Shown here in pieces: positions 18,748 to 27,635 of a stretch of DNA of 64,000 bases; position 1 is the first letter of the stretch, and the number at the start of each line of letters is the position of its first letter. The stretch covers positions 496,001 to 560,000 of the forward strand of contig NZ_CP097117.1 of NCBI RefSeq assembly GCF_024029355.1, given 5' to 3'. The DNA comes from Fructilactobacillus cliffordii. GTDB taxonomy: Bacteria > Bacillota > Bacilli > Lactobacillales > Lactobacillaceae. Position numbers and translations under genes: made by a program. The notes beneath the pieces are model-generated. The model saw only the letters and a list, made by a program, of their open reading frames with translations. It did no database searches and was not told where the DNA came from.

Positions 18748-20694
18748 ATGATTATTTTACAGGCACAACAACTGACTAAACGCTTTAACGGGACGCCCAT
18801 TTTTGACGACCTCAATTTAACCATCAATGATCACAGCCATATCGGACTCGTAGGTCAAAATGGGGCAGGAAAATCAACCTTATTAAAGCTACTGGTTGAT
18901 CCTAAAACCGCTAGCGATGGCCGCGTAACGATTAAACAAGGGCTGTCAATTGGATACCTCCCCCAAAACACGGGGTTACATTCTGACCGGACCATTGAGG
19001 CCGAATTAGAACTCCCCTTTGCACGTTTAATTAAAATGGAAACTCGAATTCACGAATTAGAAACCGAAATGAGTCAACCAGCGGTTATTGCTGATCCTGA
19101 GAAACTAGCGGCCATTTCCAAAACCTACGATCAATTACAAGCAGATTTCAAGCGCGACAATGGCTATGGCTATCATGCTGAAATTCGAACCGTCATGAGT
19201 GCTTTTGGGTTTTCAACTGCTGACCAAAACCGACCGATTAATGAACTTTCCGGTGGTCAACAAACTCGGGTGGCCCTGGCAAAACTGCTATTAGAAAAAC
19301 CAGACCTTCTGATTCTCGACGAACCGACCAACCACATTGACATGGGGACCACGGCCTGGCTTGAAAACTTTCTAAAGTCTTATAGTGGCGCCCTGTTGGT
19401 GGTTTCCCATGATCGGTACTTCTTGGATCAAGTGGTTAATGAAATTTACGACCTCGAAAACGGCCGGTTGACCCACTATTCAGGAAACTACAGCTTTTTT
19501 GTAAAGGAAAAACAGCACCAGTTATCGATTGCTGCCAAGAAATACGAAAAACAACAGCATCAAATCAAAAAGGACGAAGAGTTCATCCAAAAAAACATGG
19601 TCCGCGCTTCGACCACCAAACGAGCTCAGTCCCGCCAAAAGCAATTGGCAAAAATCGAACGGGTTGAAAAACCGCATCCCCAACATGCAACCGCTCGCTT
19701 CCAATTTCATCCGGATCGTAAAAGTGGTGAAGTCGTACTCGACGTAGAAAAGCTGGGTATCGGCTACCAAAAGGAGCTTAGTTACCCCATCGACCTCCAC
19801 CTAAAACGCGGTCAACGGTTCGCCATCTTTGGCCCCAATGGAGTCGGTAAGTCGACGTTGTTAAAAACAATCGTAGGTGAAATCCCCCCACTGCGGGGAA
19901 CCATCAACTTTGGCACTGGCGTCCAAATCGGGTACTACGACCAACAACAGGCCCGCCTGCATCCTGAAAAAGACGTGCTTCATGAACTTTGGGATGACTA
20001 TCCGACCACGCCAGAACGAGAAATTCGCTCCATCTTAGGCAGTTTTCTTTTTAGTGGGAATGCGGTCGAAAAACAGGTTGCCAACCTTTCTGGTGGGGAA
20101 CGAGCCCGGTTGCTATTGACCAAACTTTCGATGCAACACGATAACGTCCTAATTCTGGACGAACCAACTAATCACCTCGACGTTGACAGTATCAACGTTT
20201 TGGAAGGGGCTCTGTTGGAATTTCAGGGTACGATTCTCTTTGTCTCTCACGACCGATACTTTATCAATCAATTAGCGACCCACATCGTGGAATTGAGTGC
20301 GGATGGCTCCACCACCTACATGGGGAACTATGATTACTACACGGCTAAAAAAGCAGAAGAAGCAGAAATTGCGGCCCACGAACAGTCAGAAGCAGCTCCC
20401 GCACCTAGTGAACCGATTTCAGAAAAGAAACAACAGTTCCAACGCCAAAAGGACGTGCAACGCCAACGCCGCAAATTAGAACGATCCGTACAGGACTTAG
20501 AAAAACAACTGGGTCAGCTAGAGGAACAAGTAACTCAGGTTCAAACTGATATGACCCAACCGGAAAACTATCAGGATCCAGAGCGGAGTCAACAGCTCCA
20601 GGAACAGCTCCATCAACTCCAATCCGAACAACAACGGGTGGAAAATGAGTGGGAAACCGCGAGTGTGGCACTCGAAGAACTTAACGAAGCTTAA
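18748..20694 (+). CDS. ABC-F family ATPase (YdiF-like)
   Basis: Soluble protein of 648 residues with two ABC ATPase domains and no membrane segment. Walker A motifs are GQNGAGKS (36-43) and GPNGVGKS (near 361). The signatures are LSGGQQTRVALAKLLL and LSGGERARLLLTKL, each followed by LDEPTNH. A charged linker joins the domains and a coiled-coil tail of about 100 residues (Q/E/R-rich) ends the protein, as in YdiF. ABC-F proteins act on ribosomes in translation quality control, and some give antibiotic protection. Nothing here marks it as a resistance subtype. Confidence 0.88.
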   Translation: MIILQAQQLTKRFNGTPIFDDLNLTINDHSHIGLVGQNGAGKSTLLKLLVDPKTASDGRVTIKQGLSIGYLPQNTGLHSDRTIEAELELPFARLIKMETRIHELETEMSQPAVIADPEKLAAISKTYDQLQADFKRDNGYGYHAEIRTVMSAFGFSTADQNRPINELSGGQQTRVALAKLLLEKPDLLILDEPTNHIDMGTTAWLENFLKSYSGALLVVSHDRYFLDQVVNEIYDLENGRLTHYSGNYSFFVKEKQHQLSIAAKKYEKQQHQIKKDEEFIQKNMVRASTTKRAQSRQKQLAKIERVEKPHPQHATARFQFHPDRKSGEVVLDVEKLGIGYQKELSYPIDLHLKRGQRFAIFGPNGVGKSTLLKTIVGEIPPLRGTINFGTGVQIGYYDQQQARLHPEKDVLHELWDDYPTTPEREIRSILGSFLFSGNAVEKQVANLSGGERARLLLTKLSMQHDNVLILDEPTNHLDVDSINVLEGALLEFQGTILFVSHDRYFINQLATHIVELSADGSTTYMGNYDYYTAKKAEEAEIAAHEQSEAAPAPSEPISEKKQQFQRQKDVQRQRRKLERSVQDLEKQLGQLEEQVTQVQTDMTQPENYQDPERSQQLQEQLHQLQSEQQRVENEWETASVALEELNEA

Positions 20695-20734
20695 AAACTC
20701 CCCATCGGCATCACGCTGACGAGGAGTTTTATTT
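20693..20734 (+). terminator. Terminator after the ABC-F gene
   Basis: AAAACTCC pairs with GGAGTTTT around an inner CATCGGCATCACGCTGACG loop region and runs into TTTTATTTA. It could also terminate the converging gene at 20739-21245. Confidence 0.75.
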
Positions 20735-20738
20735 ATGA

Positions 20739-21245
20739 CTATTTTAATGATAGCAGGGCAAAATGAATCAATAGGGATAGAACTCCTAAGATACAAACCC
20801 CCCGTTTGTCCTGATACTTAGTAAAACTAGCGTAACAAAACGTGAGGACTAGGACTTTAAGAGCTGCTGTGAGGGTCGGCGTATTGATGTGAAATAATCC
20901 GGTCACTAATATGGTAATGGCATCCGCAATCAAAATGGCAAAACCCATTGCCACAAACAAGGCTTGGCCATCTAAATTCCGGGAAAGCATTTTTAAAACC
21001 AGCCAATTAATTAAATAAGTGAATCCGAATCCCACGGTGGAAACAAATAAAACCAAGAACAGCTGGAAAAACGTAAACTGCAGGTCCGTAAAATGAGCTA
21101 GGTCCTTAACACCTAGTAAGGTGGTTCTTCTTATAAAAAACTTAGCGCTGGTAAAGTAAAAGACAACGTTCGGACATAAAACACTGCTAACAAAAAATAG
21201 CAGGTAAGTTGGCCACGACCAGCGTTGGTTTGCTTGCTCTTCCAT
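20739..21245 (-). CDS. Unrecognised polytopic membrane protein
   Basis: The 168-residue protein has a short polar N-terminus (MEEQANQRW) and about five hydrophobic segments with few charged residues between them. I do not recognise a family. It has a strong GGAGGA Shine-Dalgarno and is preceded by a perfect 16-base palindrome, so it looks like a regulated single gene. It is convergent with the ABC-F gene. Function unknown; transport or envelope roles are possible but unsupported. Confidence 0.7.
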   Translation of the reverse strand: MEEQANQRWSWPTYLLFFVSSVLCPNVVFYFTSAKFFIRRTTLLGVKDLAHFTDLQFTFFQLFLVLFVSTVGFGFTYLINWLVLKMLSRNLDGQALFVAMGFAILIADAITILVTGLFHINTPTLTAALKVLVLTFCYASFTKYQDKRGVCILGVLSLLIHFALLSLK

Positions 21246-21262
21246 CTAAAATTCCTCCTGAT

Positions 21263-21278
21263 TAAGCAACGTTGCTTA
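21263..21278. promoter_or_regulatory. Perfect 16-bp palindrome upstream of the membrane gene
   Basis: TAAGCAACGTTGCTTA is a perfect palindrome 18 bases before the ATG of the 168-residue membrane protein and just downstream of a TATAAA -10-like sequence on the minus strand. The position suits a repressor operator. The binding protein is unknown. Confidence 0.5.
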
Positions 21279-21356
21279 GCATTCTTTATAGTTTAACAAG
21301 TAAATATTTTTAAACAATAACTATTAATTATTTGTTAGCTTTAATTTAAGATTAAA

Positions 21357-21392
21357 ACTAAAAGAGGAACGCGGTTGCGCTCCCCTTTTAGT
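21357..21392 (-). terminator. Terminator after the MucBP gene
   Basis: A near-perfect inverted repeat (ACTAAAAG...CTTTTAGT with inner GGA/TCC and CGC/GCG pairs and two mismatches) lies downstream of the MucBP gene stop on the minus strand. Confidence 0.65.
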
Positions 21393-21422
21393 TTGATGAC
21401 GTTTTAAAATTAATCATCATAC

Positions 21423-22151
21423 TTAATGTTTCGGCACATAGCGTCGGTGCCACACTACAGCTCCGACCACAATTGCCACTAAAACAATCCCCCCAATCAC
21501 CCACGGTAAGCTGCTGTGATGTGTCTTAGTTTTAGCTTGATCTTGATTCGTTTTTTTCGTTGCTTGCTTTTTCTGATCGGATTTTTTTTGCTTCTTTTTG
21601 GTAGTTTGCTTTTGGTCAGCTTTCGTAGTGGTTCCAGTTGCGTCTGTTTGGTCGTCAGCAGTTTGTCCCGACTGAGAAGTAGCTGATTGACCCGTTGCGG
21701 TTGAATTTGTTTGACTGGCCCTGGTCGATTGCGAGGTAGTAGCGCCAGAATCACCTTGTTTTTTCGTAGCAGAACTAGTCTGACCTTGATTTACGTTTGC
21801 CGAATAAATGATGGTCATTTCCTGAACTCCGGTACCATCGGTAGAACCCCCAAATACCATTGCAGGCCCATAACTATCGTTTTGTCCATTTGCAACCCGG
21901 ACGTACCGATAGCCATTAATGTTGGGCACCGAAGCATAGTAAGTCGTTCCTGATTGACCCGTAGCCGTGGTTGCTGAGCGGATGGGATTGCCGTTTTGAT
22001 CAACGTAGTGGACAATAATCTCTCCTTGGTCAGCATTCGAATTGGCCGTTTGGGCTTGAACCGTTAATGGGTTTGCTGACAGGGTAACAACCCCGACCGT
22101 TCCCAGTGTTAGTGCGACTACGCCAGTTAATAGGAATTTTGACTTTTTCAT
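21423..22151 (-). CDS. Membrane-anchored surface protein with one MucBP domain
   Basis: The 242-residue exported protein starts with a signal peptide (KKSKFLLTG, hydrophobic core, cleavage near VQAQT at about 34). One MucBP-like domain follows at about 43-118 (IVHYVDQNGNPI, GYRYV). A Ser/Thr/Gln linker (about 119-175) leads to a lysine-rich segment (about 176-215) and a C-terminal membrane helix (about 218-236) ending RRYVPKH. No LPXTG sorting signal is present, so it is probably held by the membrane helix rather than by sortase. MucBP domains bind mucin or other glycans in lactobacilli, and the ligand here is unknown. It is single-copy, with its own terminator. Confidence 0.8.
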   Translation of the reverse strand: MKKSKFLLTGVVALTLGTVGVVTLSANPLTVQAQTANSNADQGEIIVHYVDQNGNPIRSATTATGQSGTTYYASVPNINGYRYVRVANGQNDSYGPAMVFGGSTDGTGVQEMTIIYSANVNQGQTSSATKKQGDSGATTSQSTRASQTNSTATGQSATSQSGQTADDQTDATGTTTKADQKQTTKKKQKKSDQKKQATKKTNQDQAKTKTHHSSLPWVIGGIVLVAIVVGAVVWHRRYVPKH

Positions 22152-22345
22152 TGTGATTCATCCTCGTTTCATTATTACTTCAACGTAATTATATCACCAA
22201 ATTAACTGGTTTTATGAAACCGTTTTACTGAAAAATTTAATTTCCCCCTTCATCTGCCAGTTTGCGGTTTCTAATTGTGCTAGTTCCTCGTCCATGGTGC
22301 TATACTTGCCTTGTACCAAATAATCCATAGAAGAGAGTGACCATC

Positions 22346-23194
22346 ATGGAATTTAATAACGTAACCATCATTGGGGGAGGAACACTGGGATCCCAAATTG
22401 GATTCATGTCTGCCTTTCATAACAAAAATGTCACCATTTGGGGTCGTTCTGATCAATCCATCGACAGAACTAAAGCCCGAATTGACCGGTGGGAAACGGC
22501 CGTTCGGATTGATTTAAACGCCACTGACGAACAAATCAAAAACGCCGAAAAGCACTTACAGTACACCACTGATTTAAAGGATGCTTTAGCTGGTGCCGAT
22601 CTGGTAATCGAAGCCCTGCCAGAAAACGTGGCAACCAAGGATGAGTTTTACGATCAGTTCAAGGAATTAGCTGATTCAAACACCATCCTAGTTACCAATA
22701 CCTCCACTTTCTTACCTTCACAATTTGCTGAAGCAACTGGTCGTCCCGATAAGTTTTTGGCTTACCACTTTGCCAACGAAATTTGGAAATTCAACACAGC
22801 CGAAATCATGCCTCAAAGCAAAACTGATTCCGCTCTGCCTGCAGCATTGAAACAGTACTCTCAAGAAATTGGCATGATTCCAGTCATGATTAATCAGGAA
22901 CAACCGGGCTACATCTTAAACAGCCTTTTGGTCCCCTTTTTAAACAACGCTTTGATTCTTTGGAGCAAGGGCATTGCCAGTCCCGAAGACATCGATAACA
23001 CTTGGACCATCGGAACGGGAGCTCCCAGCGGTCCCTTCCGGATCATGGATACGGTGGGGATGAAAACCATTTACGAAATTACCCACAATTCCAGTGACCC
23101 TGATTTACAAGTAGCCGCTGAAAAGGTCAAAACCATGATTGACGCCGGCAAGATTGGACGTGAATCTGGCGAAGGCTTCTACAAATACAACTAA
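22346..23194 (+). CDS. 3-hydroxyacyl-CoA dehydrogenase family oxidoreductase
   Basis: The 282-residue protein has an NAD-binding GGGTLGSQIGF motif near residue 10. The family signature around the catalytic His lies in FLAYHFANEIWKFNTAEIMP (about 133-152), followed by the all-alpha C-terminal domain. Homologues reduce or oxidise 3-hydroxybutyryl-CoA or related 3-hydroxyacids. No beta-oxidation genes are nearby, so the physiological substrate is uncertain; a 3-hydroxyacid or gulonate-like substrate is possible. The ATG at 22346 fits an AGAGAG(TGA) Shine-Dalgarno better than the GTG at 22337. Confidence 0.8.
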   Translation: MEFNNVTIIGGGTLGSQIGFMSAFHNKNVTIWGRSDQSIDRTKARIDRWETAVRIDLNATDEQIKNAEKHLQYTTDLKDALAGADLVIEALPENVATKDEFYDQFKELADSNTILVTNTSTFLPSQFAEATGRPDKFLAYHFANEIWKFNTAEIMPQSKTDSALPAALKQYSQEIGMIPVMINQEQPGYILNSLLVPFLNNALILWSKGIASPEDIDNTWTIGTGAPSGPFRIMDTVGMKTIYEITHNSSDPDLQVAAEKVKTMIDAGKIGRESGEGFYKYN

Positions 23195-23206
23195 GTAACT
23201 CAAACT

Positions 23207-23250
23207 AAAAAATGGTCGGCGGAAATTAATTTTTCCGCCGACCATTTTTT
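23207..23250. terminator. Bidirectional terminator
   Basis: AAAAAATGGTCGGCGGAAA pairs perfectly with TTTCCGCCGACCATTTTTT between the convergent hydroxyacyl-CoA dehydrogenase and tsaD genes. Confidence 0.95.
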
Positions 23251-23258
23251 ATTTCAAT

Positions 23259-24305
23259 TTAACGAGCTGCATTTGCTTCCCAGTCAAACTCCAACCCGGG
23301 ATTAGCGTTTAACAACATATCAGCACGAGCGCCATGACGTTGCAACATAGCGCCGGCCGCGCCAATCATAGCGGCATTATCACCACAAAGTTTCAACGGC
23401 GCCATCACAAACGGCACGCCTTGCTTTTCGACAGCAGTCTGCAAGGCAGTTCGCAAACCGTGGTTAGCAGCCACCCCACCTGCCAAGATAAACTCCTTGG
23501 CCGGATATTGTTGTAAGGCTGCTAGCGACTTAGTCACTAACACGTCTACGACTGCTGCTTGAAAACTAGTAGCTAAATCTTGCTTGTTTAACGTTTCACC
23601 CACTTGCTCCGCATGGTGTACCGTGTTAATGAAGGCACTCTTTAATCCGCTAAAGCTAAAGTCAAAGTTATCTTCCTTCACCATTGCCCGCGGAAAGTCA
23701 AAGGTATTCTGACCACTCTGAGCCCATTGATCGACCGTTGGACCAGCCGGATAGTTAATCCCTAAGACCCGACCAATCTTATCGTAGGTTTCACCCGCTG
23801 CGTCATCCCGGGTTTCACCGATAATCCGAAACTCGCCTTCTTTAGGCATCCACACTAACTCAGTGTGCCCACCGGAAACCACCAACGCCAGCGCTGGAAA
23901 TTGAATTGGGGTCACGAAATTCGTAGCGTAAATGTGGCCAGCTAGATGGTTAACCGGAATTAACGGCAAATTGTGTGCCCAAGCCACTGCCTTAGCGGCT
24001 GTAATGCCGACCAGCAAGGACCCCACCAAGCCGGGTCCATATGTAATTGCGACTCCCGTCAGGTCTGCATAGGTAACCTGAGCCACTTGGAGCGCCTTTT
24101 TTAGACAAATAGTGATCTGCTCAATATGATGCCGACTGGCCACTTCGGGTACGACCCCACCAAACCGCTGGTGGCTTTTAATTTGAGTGGCCACCACGTT
24201 ACTCAAAATTTCATTGCCATTCTTAATGACCGCCACGCTGGTTTCATCACAACTCGTTTCAAACGCCAGGATTAAACTTGTTTGTTCTTCCACTTTTTTC
24301 ACCAC
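23259..24305 (-). CDS. tsaD: tRNA N6-threonylcarbamoyladenosine transferase subunit TsaD
   Basis: Transfers the threonylcarbamoyl group to A37 of ANN-decoding tRNAs. The 348-residue protein has the ASKHA/Kae1 fold, with [12 protein letters not shown] near 15-26, the metal-binding HLAGH near 120 and VSGGHTELV near 143. The start is one of two GTG codons, 24305 or 24293; the second has GGTG six bases upstream and would shorten the protein by four residues. It is the last gene of a tsaB-rimI-tsaD cluster. Confidence 0.97.
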   Translation of the reverse strand: MVKKVEEQTSLILAFETSCDETSVAVIKNGNEILSNVVATQIKSHQRFGGVVPEVASRHHIEQITICLKKALQVAQVTYADLTGVAITYGPGLVGSLLVGITAAKAVAWAHNLPLIPVNHLAGHIYATNFVTPIQFPALALVVSGGHTELVWMPKEGEFRIIGETRDDAAGETYDKIGRVLGINYPAGPTVDQWAQSGQNTFDFPRAMVKEDNFDFSFSGLKSAFINTVHHAEQVGETLNKQDLATSFQAAVVDVLVTKSLAALQQYPAKEFILAGGVAANHGLRTALQTAVEKQGVPFVMAPLKLCGDNAAMIGAAGAMLQRHGARADMLLNANPGLEFDWEANAAR

Positions 24306-24316
24306 TTTTTCGTTGC

Positions 24317-24916
24317 CTAACGGCCAAAGTTGCTAGCCGCTAGATAGTTTCGTTGATCTAAGTGCAACTGGTAGTTAACCGCCGCTTCCCCGTCGTCGTA
24401 ATAATTAGGCTCTTCTTCTACTAGGACAAAGCCTAAATCGCGCACTAAACTTTGTGAACGGTCGTTACTCTTGCGACAAGTAAACACGACCCGCCGCAAA
24501 TCCATCTCCCGAGCCCGTTCAATGATGGTGGTCACCAGAAAATAACCGAGTCCTCGTTTTTGAAAACCGGGCATAATTGCCAAGTTTTCAATGTGACAAC
24601 AACTTTTTTTCCGGGAAATCATGATGCAAATGAATCCGACTAACTCGTCGGCATGGCGCAAAATGAGGTAAAAGCGATCATTCTGATTTTTCAAGCCGGA
24701 CTTAAACCGTTTGGGTCCCCACTTGACCTTACTTCCATACGCAGCCTGATCCACCTTCACAATGTCCGGTAAATCAGTCATAGAGCCCTTCCCGAGGAAA
24801 TACTTCATCCCACTGATTTCCACGATCCGGTTTTTAAATTCTAAAGCTTCGTTAATCCGTTGCTCCTTGCGGTCGTTAATGTTTTGGCGGTACCATTCCT
24901 TAAACTTGTTCAACAT
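24317..24916 (-). CDS. rimI: GNAT acetyltransferase, RimI-like
   Basis: The 199-residue protein has a GNAT acetyl-CoA-binding core ([15 protein letters not shown] near 123-137) after an N-terminal extension of about 45 residues. RimI acetylates the N-terminal alanine of ribosomal protein S18. In this position, between tsaB and tsaD, RimI is the usual annotation, though other protein substrates are possible. It overlaps tsaB by 17 bases, so it is co-translated with the t6A genes. Confidence 0.85.
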   Translation of the reverse strand: MLNKFKEWYRQNINDRKEQRINEALEFKNRIVEISGMKYFLGKGSMTDLPDIVKVDQAAYGSKVKWGPKRFKSGLKNQNDRFYLILRHADELVGFICIMISRKKSCCHIENLAIMPGFQKRGLGYFLVTTIIERAREMDLRRVVFTCRKSNDRSQSLVRDLGFVLVEEEPNYYDDGEAAVNYQLHLDQRNYLAASNFGR

Positions 24917-25625
24917 AGTTGGTCGATCCTTTTCCTGGGTGTTTGTCCTGCCATTCTGCCTCGGCCTGCGTCAGTCGCAAGTAGTTTGGCACCACTTGGT
25001 CGATGTTTATAACGGGCGTTAAGCGTTCCCCATACAGACCCAATTGCCCAGTCTGGGGCAAGTTATCCATTCCCATCACCGTATGAACCCGGTGACCTAA
25101 CCGTGCTCGTAACTGCGGTAAAAAGTGGTCAACGTCTTCCCCCACAAACGTAATCGGTTCGTTCAGAGCCTCTAATTGATCCAGCCAATCAGTAATCCCA
25201 ATGTGTTGTTCTGGCAAAACCAAGCGGGGGCCGGTCTTCCTAATCCGGTAGCAACCAGAGAAAACGATGTCGTTTCGGGCATCAAACAGCGGTACCACCA
25301 GCTGATGCTCCGTCGTGACGTTTAGGGCCAACGTTTGCAAACTCGAAACAGTCACTAAATCAATGTTCAGGGTTGTCGCTAAGACCTTTCCAATCGTCAC
25401 AGCCACCCGTAATCCAGTATAAGACCCCGGTCCCACGGCAATCACCACGCGTTCTAAATCTGCCGGTGTCAAGTTGGCCAACTTGACCAATCGCGCTACT
25501 TCATCCATGGCGTACGCCGCGTGTTTGCGCTGGGTCGTGATTGTAGTCGTTGCAAGAACTTGCTCTCCGTCGACTACGGCTACCGAGAGCGGTCGATTCG
25601 ACGTATCAATTGCTAGCGTTTTCAT
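24900..25625 (-). CDS. tsaB: tRNA t6A biosynthesis scaffold protein TsaB
   Basis: Inactive Kae1-like partner that dimerises with TsaD and is required for t6A formation. The 241-residue protein starts MKTLAIDTSNRPLSVAVVDG and carries the family's GPGSYTGLRVAVTIGK motif near 69-84. It overlaps the upstream thioesterase gene by four bases (ATGA) and rimI by 17. Confidence 0.96.
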   Translation of the reverse strand: MKTLAIDTSNRPLSVAVVDGEQVLATTTITTQRKHAAYAMDEVARLVKLANLTPADLERVVIAVGPGSYTGLRVAVTIGKVLATTLNIDLVTVSSLQTLALNVTTEHQLVVPLFDARNDIVFSGCYRIRKTGPRLVLPEQHIGITDWLDQLEALNEPITFVGEDVDHFLPQLRARLGHRVHTVMGMDNLPQTGQLGLYGERLTPVINIDQVVPNYLRLTQAEAEWQDKHPGKGSTNYVEQV

Positions 25626-26392
25626 GCATCCGCCTTCTTTGGTTTAATCTTTTCCCACTTAATTCGGGCCGTCGCCCGCAACTGGTCCGCCGCCATAATT
25701 TGGTGGACCGTAACGGGATGTTCCTCATCTCGATCCAAGAACTGGGCCTGACTAACCACTTCATCCCCGTACCGCACCTCATCAGCATACTTAATGCTAA
25801 AATCCGTCGGCAGGTAATCCCGCAGGAAGTCAAAGTCCAAGGTATTGGTAATCCAGCCCACGTAGTGAGTGTTGCTAACGTGACCGTTAAAGTCAATATC
25901 CGTAAACAACACGGGATAAGTCATTGTTTGATCCGGTTCCCCACTCAAATTAGGAATCTTGGTTAAGCGTGGCAAGCGTTTGACGTGTTCGCTTCCAAAG
26001 GGTTCGGTTAATGCCGGATTAATTTTGACCATTTTTCTCGTCTGCAAATCCATCATGACCCACAGACTTTCCACATCGACCAATAGATTATCCGCTTCGT
26101 CATACACCCGGTACAATCGGCGGGCAAAGTAGTTGGTATGAGAAGCTGCTTGGGTTTCAATTCGCACCCGTTCGTTGGCCCGGGGTAACCGGTGGATGTG
26201 CAAGTCTTGCTGCACTACAATCCAAGTCACACCAGTGGCCTGCACGTCACTCACACCCACAGAAAGTTCGACCGATTCATCCTCTGAAACCTGGATAAAG
26301 CTATCAATCAGACACTGAAGGGTGATTTTCCCGTGAATCTCGGTTTGAAAGTTGGCAATTTTATATCCTTCTGAAAAAATTGAAGCTGGCAT
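25622..26392 (-). CDS. Acyl-ACP thioesterase (FatA/FatB family)
   Basis: The 256-residue double hot-dog-fold protein of the acyl-ACP thioesterase family hydrolyses acyl-ACP to free fatty acid. The second hot-dog carries DIDFNGHVSNTHYVGW near 163-178, the typical Asn/His catalytic environment. It starts one base into the rsmI stop and runs into tsaB by ATGA, so it belongs to the same operon even though the pathway differs. Confidence 0.9.
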   Translation of the reverse strand: MPASIFSEGYKIANFQTEIHGKITLQCLIDSFIQVSEDESVELSVGVSDVQATGVTWIVVQQDLHIHRLPRANERVRIETQAASHTNYFARRLYRVYDEADNLLVDVESLWVMMDLQTRKMVKINPALTEPFGSEHVKRLPRLTKIPNLSGEPDQTMTYPVLFTDIDFNGHVSNTHYVGWITNTLDFDFLRDYLPTDFSIKYADEVRYGDEVVSQAQFLDRDEEHPVTVHQIMAADQLRATARIKWEKIKPKKADA

Positions 26393-27288
26393 TAACTCTT
26401 CTCCTCTTGGTCAAGCTGGTGGAAACGATTGTAGACGGTCTGGCGAACCAGATGATTGGTCTTCGCCACTTGTTTAATGGCTTGGTTGGGCTTTAAGCCG
26501 GTTTGAATTAGTTGTTCGACTTGGGTTTCAATCGGAACGGTTGCATCAGCCGTTGCTGTGGTGGTTAGCGGCTGGGGATTCGGATTGCCACCAACTAAGA
26601 TGACAAATTCACCGCGAATCTGATTGTCCGTTGCCCAGTCCAGTAACTCGGGAAGCGTTCCGCGCACGTATTCCTCGTGCTTTTTGGTTAGTTCCCGTCC
26701 TAAAGCAGCCGGACGGTCCCCCATGGCTTGCACCATGTTTTTCAGGGTCTGTTTCAACCGATGGGGCGCCTCGTAAAAAATCAACGTCGCGGTTTCGTTC
26801 TGTAACTCAGCTAGTTCCGCCCGTTGCTCCTTCGGTTTTCGCTGCAAAAAACCGTAAAACAAAAACGGCTGTGGCGCTAAACCCGAGGCAATCAAACTGG
26901 TTAACCCTGCGGTCGAACCGGGCAGGCTCACCACGGGAACGTGGGCCTGAATGCAGGCTACCACCAGTTCGTGACCAGGATCACTAATCGATGGCATCCC
27001 CGCATCGCTAACTTGGGCAATCGTGTTCCCATCCTCAAGCATCCGCACCAATTCTGGAATCCGACTGGCCGTGTTGTGTTCGTGAAAACTAATTTGTTTC
27101 GTTTTAATTTCAAAGTGATTCAGTAATTTTTGCGTATTCCGGGTATCCTCGGCCGCAATTACATCCGCGGTCTTGAGCACCTTTAATGCCCGCAACGTGA
27201 TGTCATCCAGATTTCCAATCGGGGTTGGAACCAAGTATAAGGTTCCCGTCTGGTGGGACGCAAAGCTACTTTGGGCATAAATCGTCAT
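26392..27288 (-). CDS. rsmI: 16S rRNA (cytidine1402-2'-O)-methyltransferase
   Basis: SAM-dependent enzyme that 2'-O-methylates C1402 in the 16S decoding centre. The 298-residue protein has the tetrapyrrole-methylase fold, with LYLVPTPIGNLDDITLRAL near 17-35, AEDTRNT near 46 and SDAGMPSISDPG near 94. A C-terminal helix-turn-helix-like extension (about 250-298) is typical. It follows yabA directly. Confidence 0.97.
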   Translation of the reverse strand: MTIYAQSSFASHQTGTLYLVPTPIGNLDDITLRALKVLKTADVIAAEDTRNTQKLLNHFEIKTKQISFHEHNTASRIPELVRMLEDGNTIAQVSDAGMPSISDPGHELVVACIQAHVPVVSLPGSTAGLTSLIASGLAPQPFLFYGFLQRKPKEQRAELAELQNETATLIFYEAPHRLKQTLKNMVQAMGDRPAALGRELTKKHEEYVRGTLPELLDWATDNQIRGEFVILVGGNPNPQPLTTTATADATVPIETQVEQLIQTGLKPNQAIKQVAKTNHLVRQTVYNRFHQLDQEEKS

Positions 27289-27290
27289 AA

Positions 27291-27635
27291 TTACCGTTCT
27301 CCGTAAATAATGTCAGTACAAAAGATGCAGCTTTCGTTTTCTTCCCGGCGTTTTCCATAATACTGGTTACAAATGTGATAACCCTGGTTGTAGAGCTTTT
27401 CGAGGTTCTTTTTGGATTGGGATAACTCCCGCACGCCCTGATGCTTTTTTTCTGCAGCTCCCAAGAGCTCGCGGAGGTGTTCATTTTCAATCCGTAATTC
27501 CGAATTTTCTTCTAAAATCGCGGCTACCTTGGTCCGTAAGGTCGTGATTTTGGTGAGCATTTGCTCAAACTGCGTAGAAAGGTCATCCATGCCCTCATCT
27601 ACATTTTTGGTTGACAATCCCTTCATCCCTCTCAT
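27291..27635 (-). CDS. yabA: Replication initiation control protein YabA
   Basis: Links DnaA to the DnaN clamp and limits re-initiation. It has an N-terminal leucine-zipper-like coiled coil (LRTKVAAILEENSELRIENE region) and a C-terminal zinc-binding domain (H..C near 90 and CIFC near the end). The open frame is 114 codons. The ATG at 27590 (MDDLSTQ) matches other YabA N-termini better, but its RBS spacing is tight, so the start is uncertain. It overlaps the holB stop. Confidence 0.9.
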   Translation of the reverse strand: MRGMKGLSTKNVDEGMDDLSTQFEQMLTKITTLRTKVAAILEENSELRIENEHLRELLGAAEKKHQGVRELSQSKKNLEKLYNQGYHICNQYYGKRREENESCIFCTDIIYGER

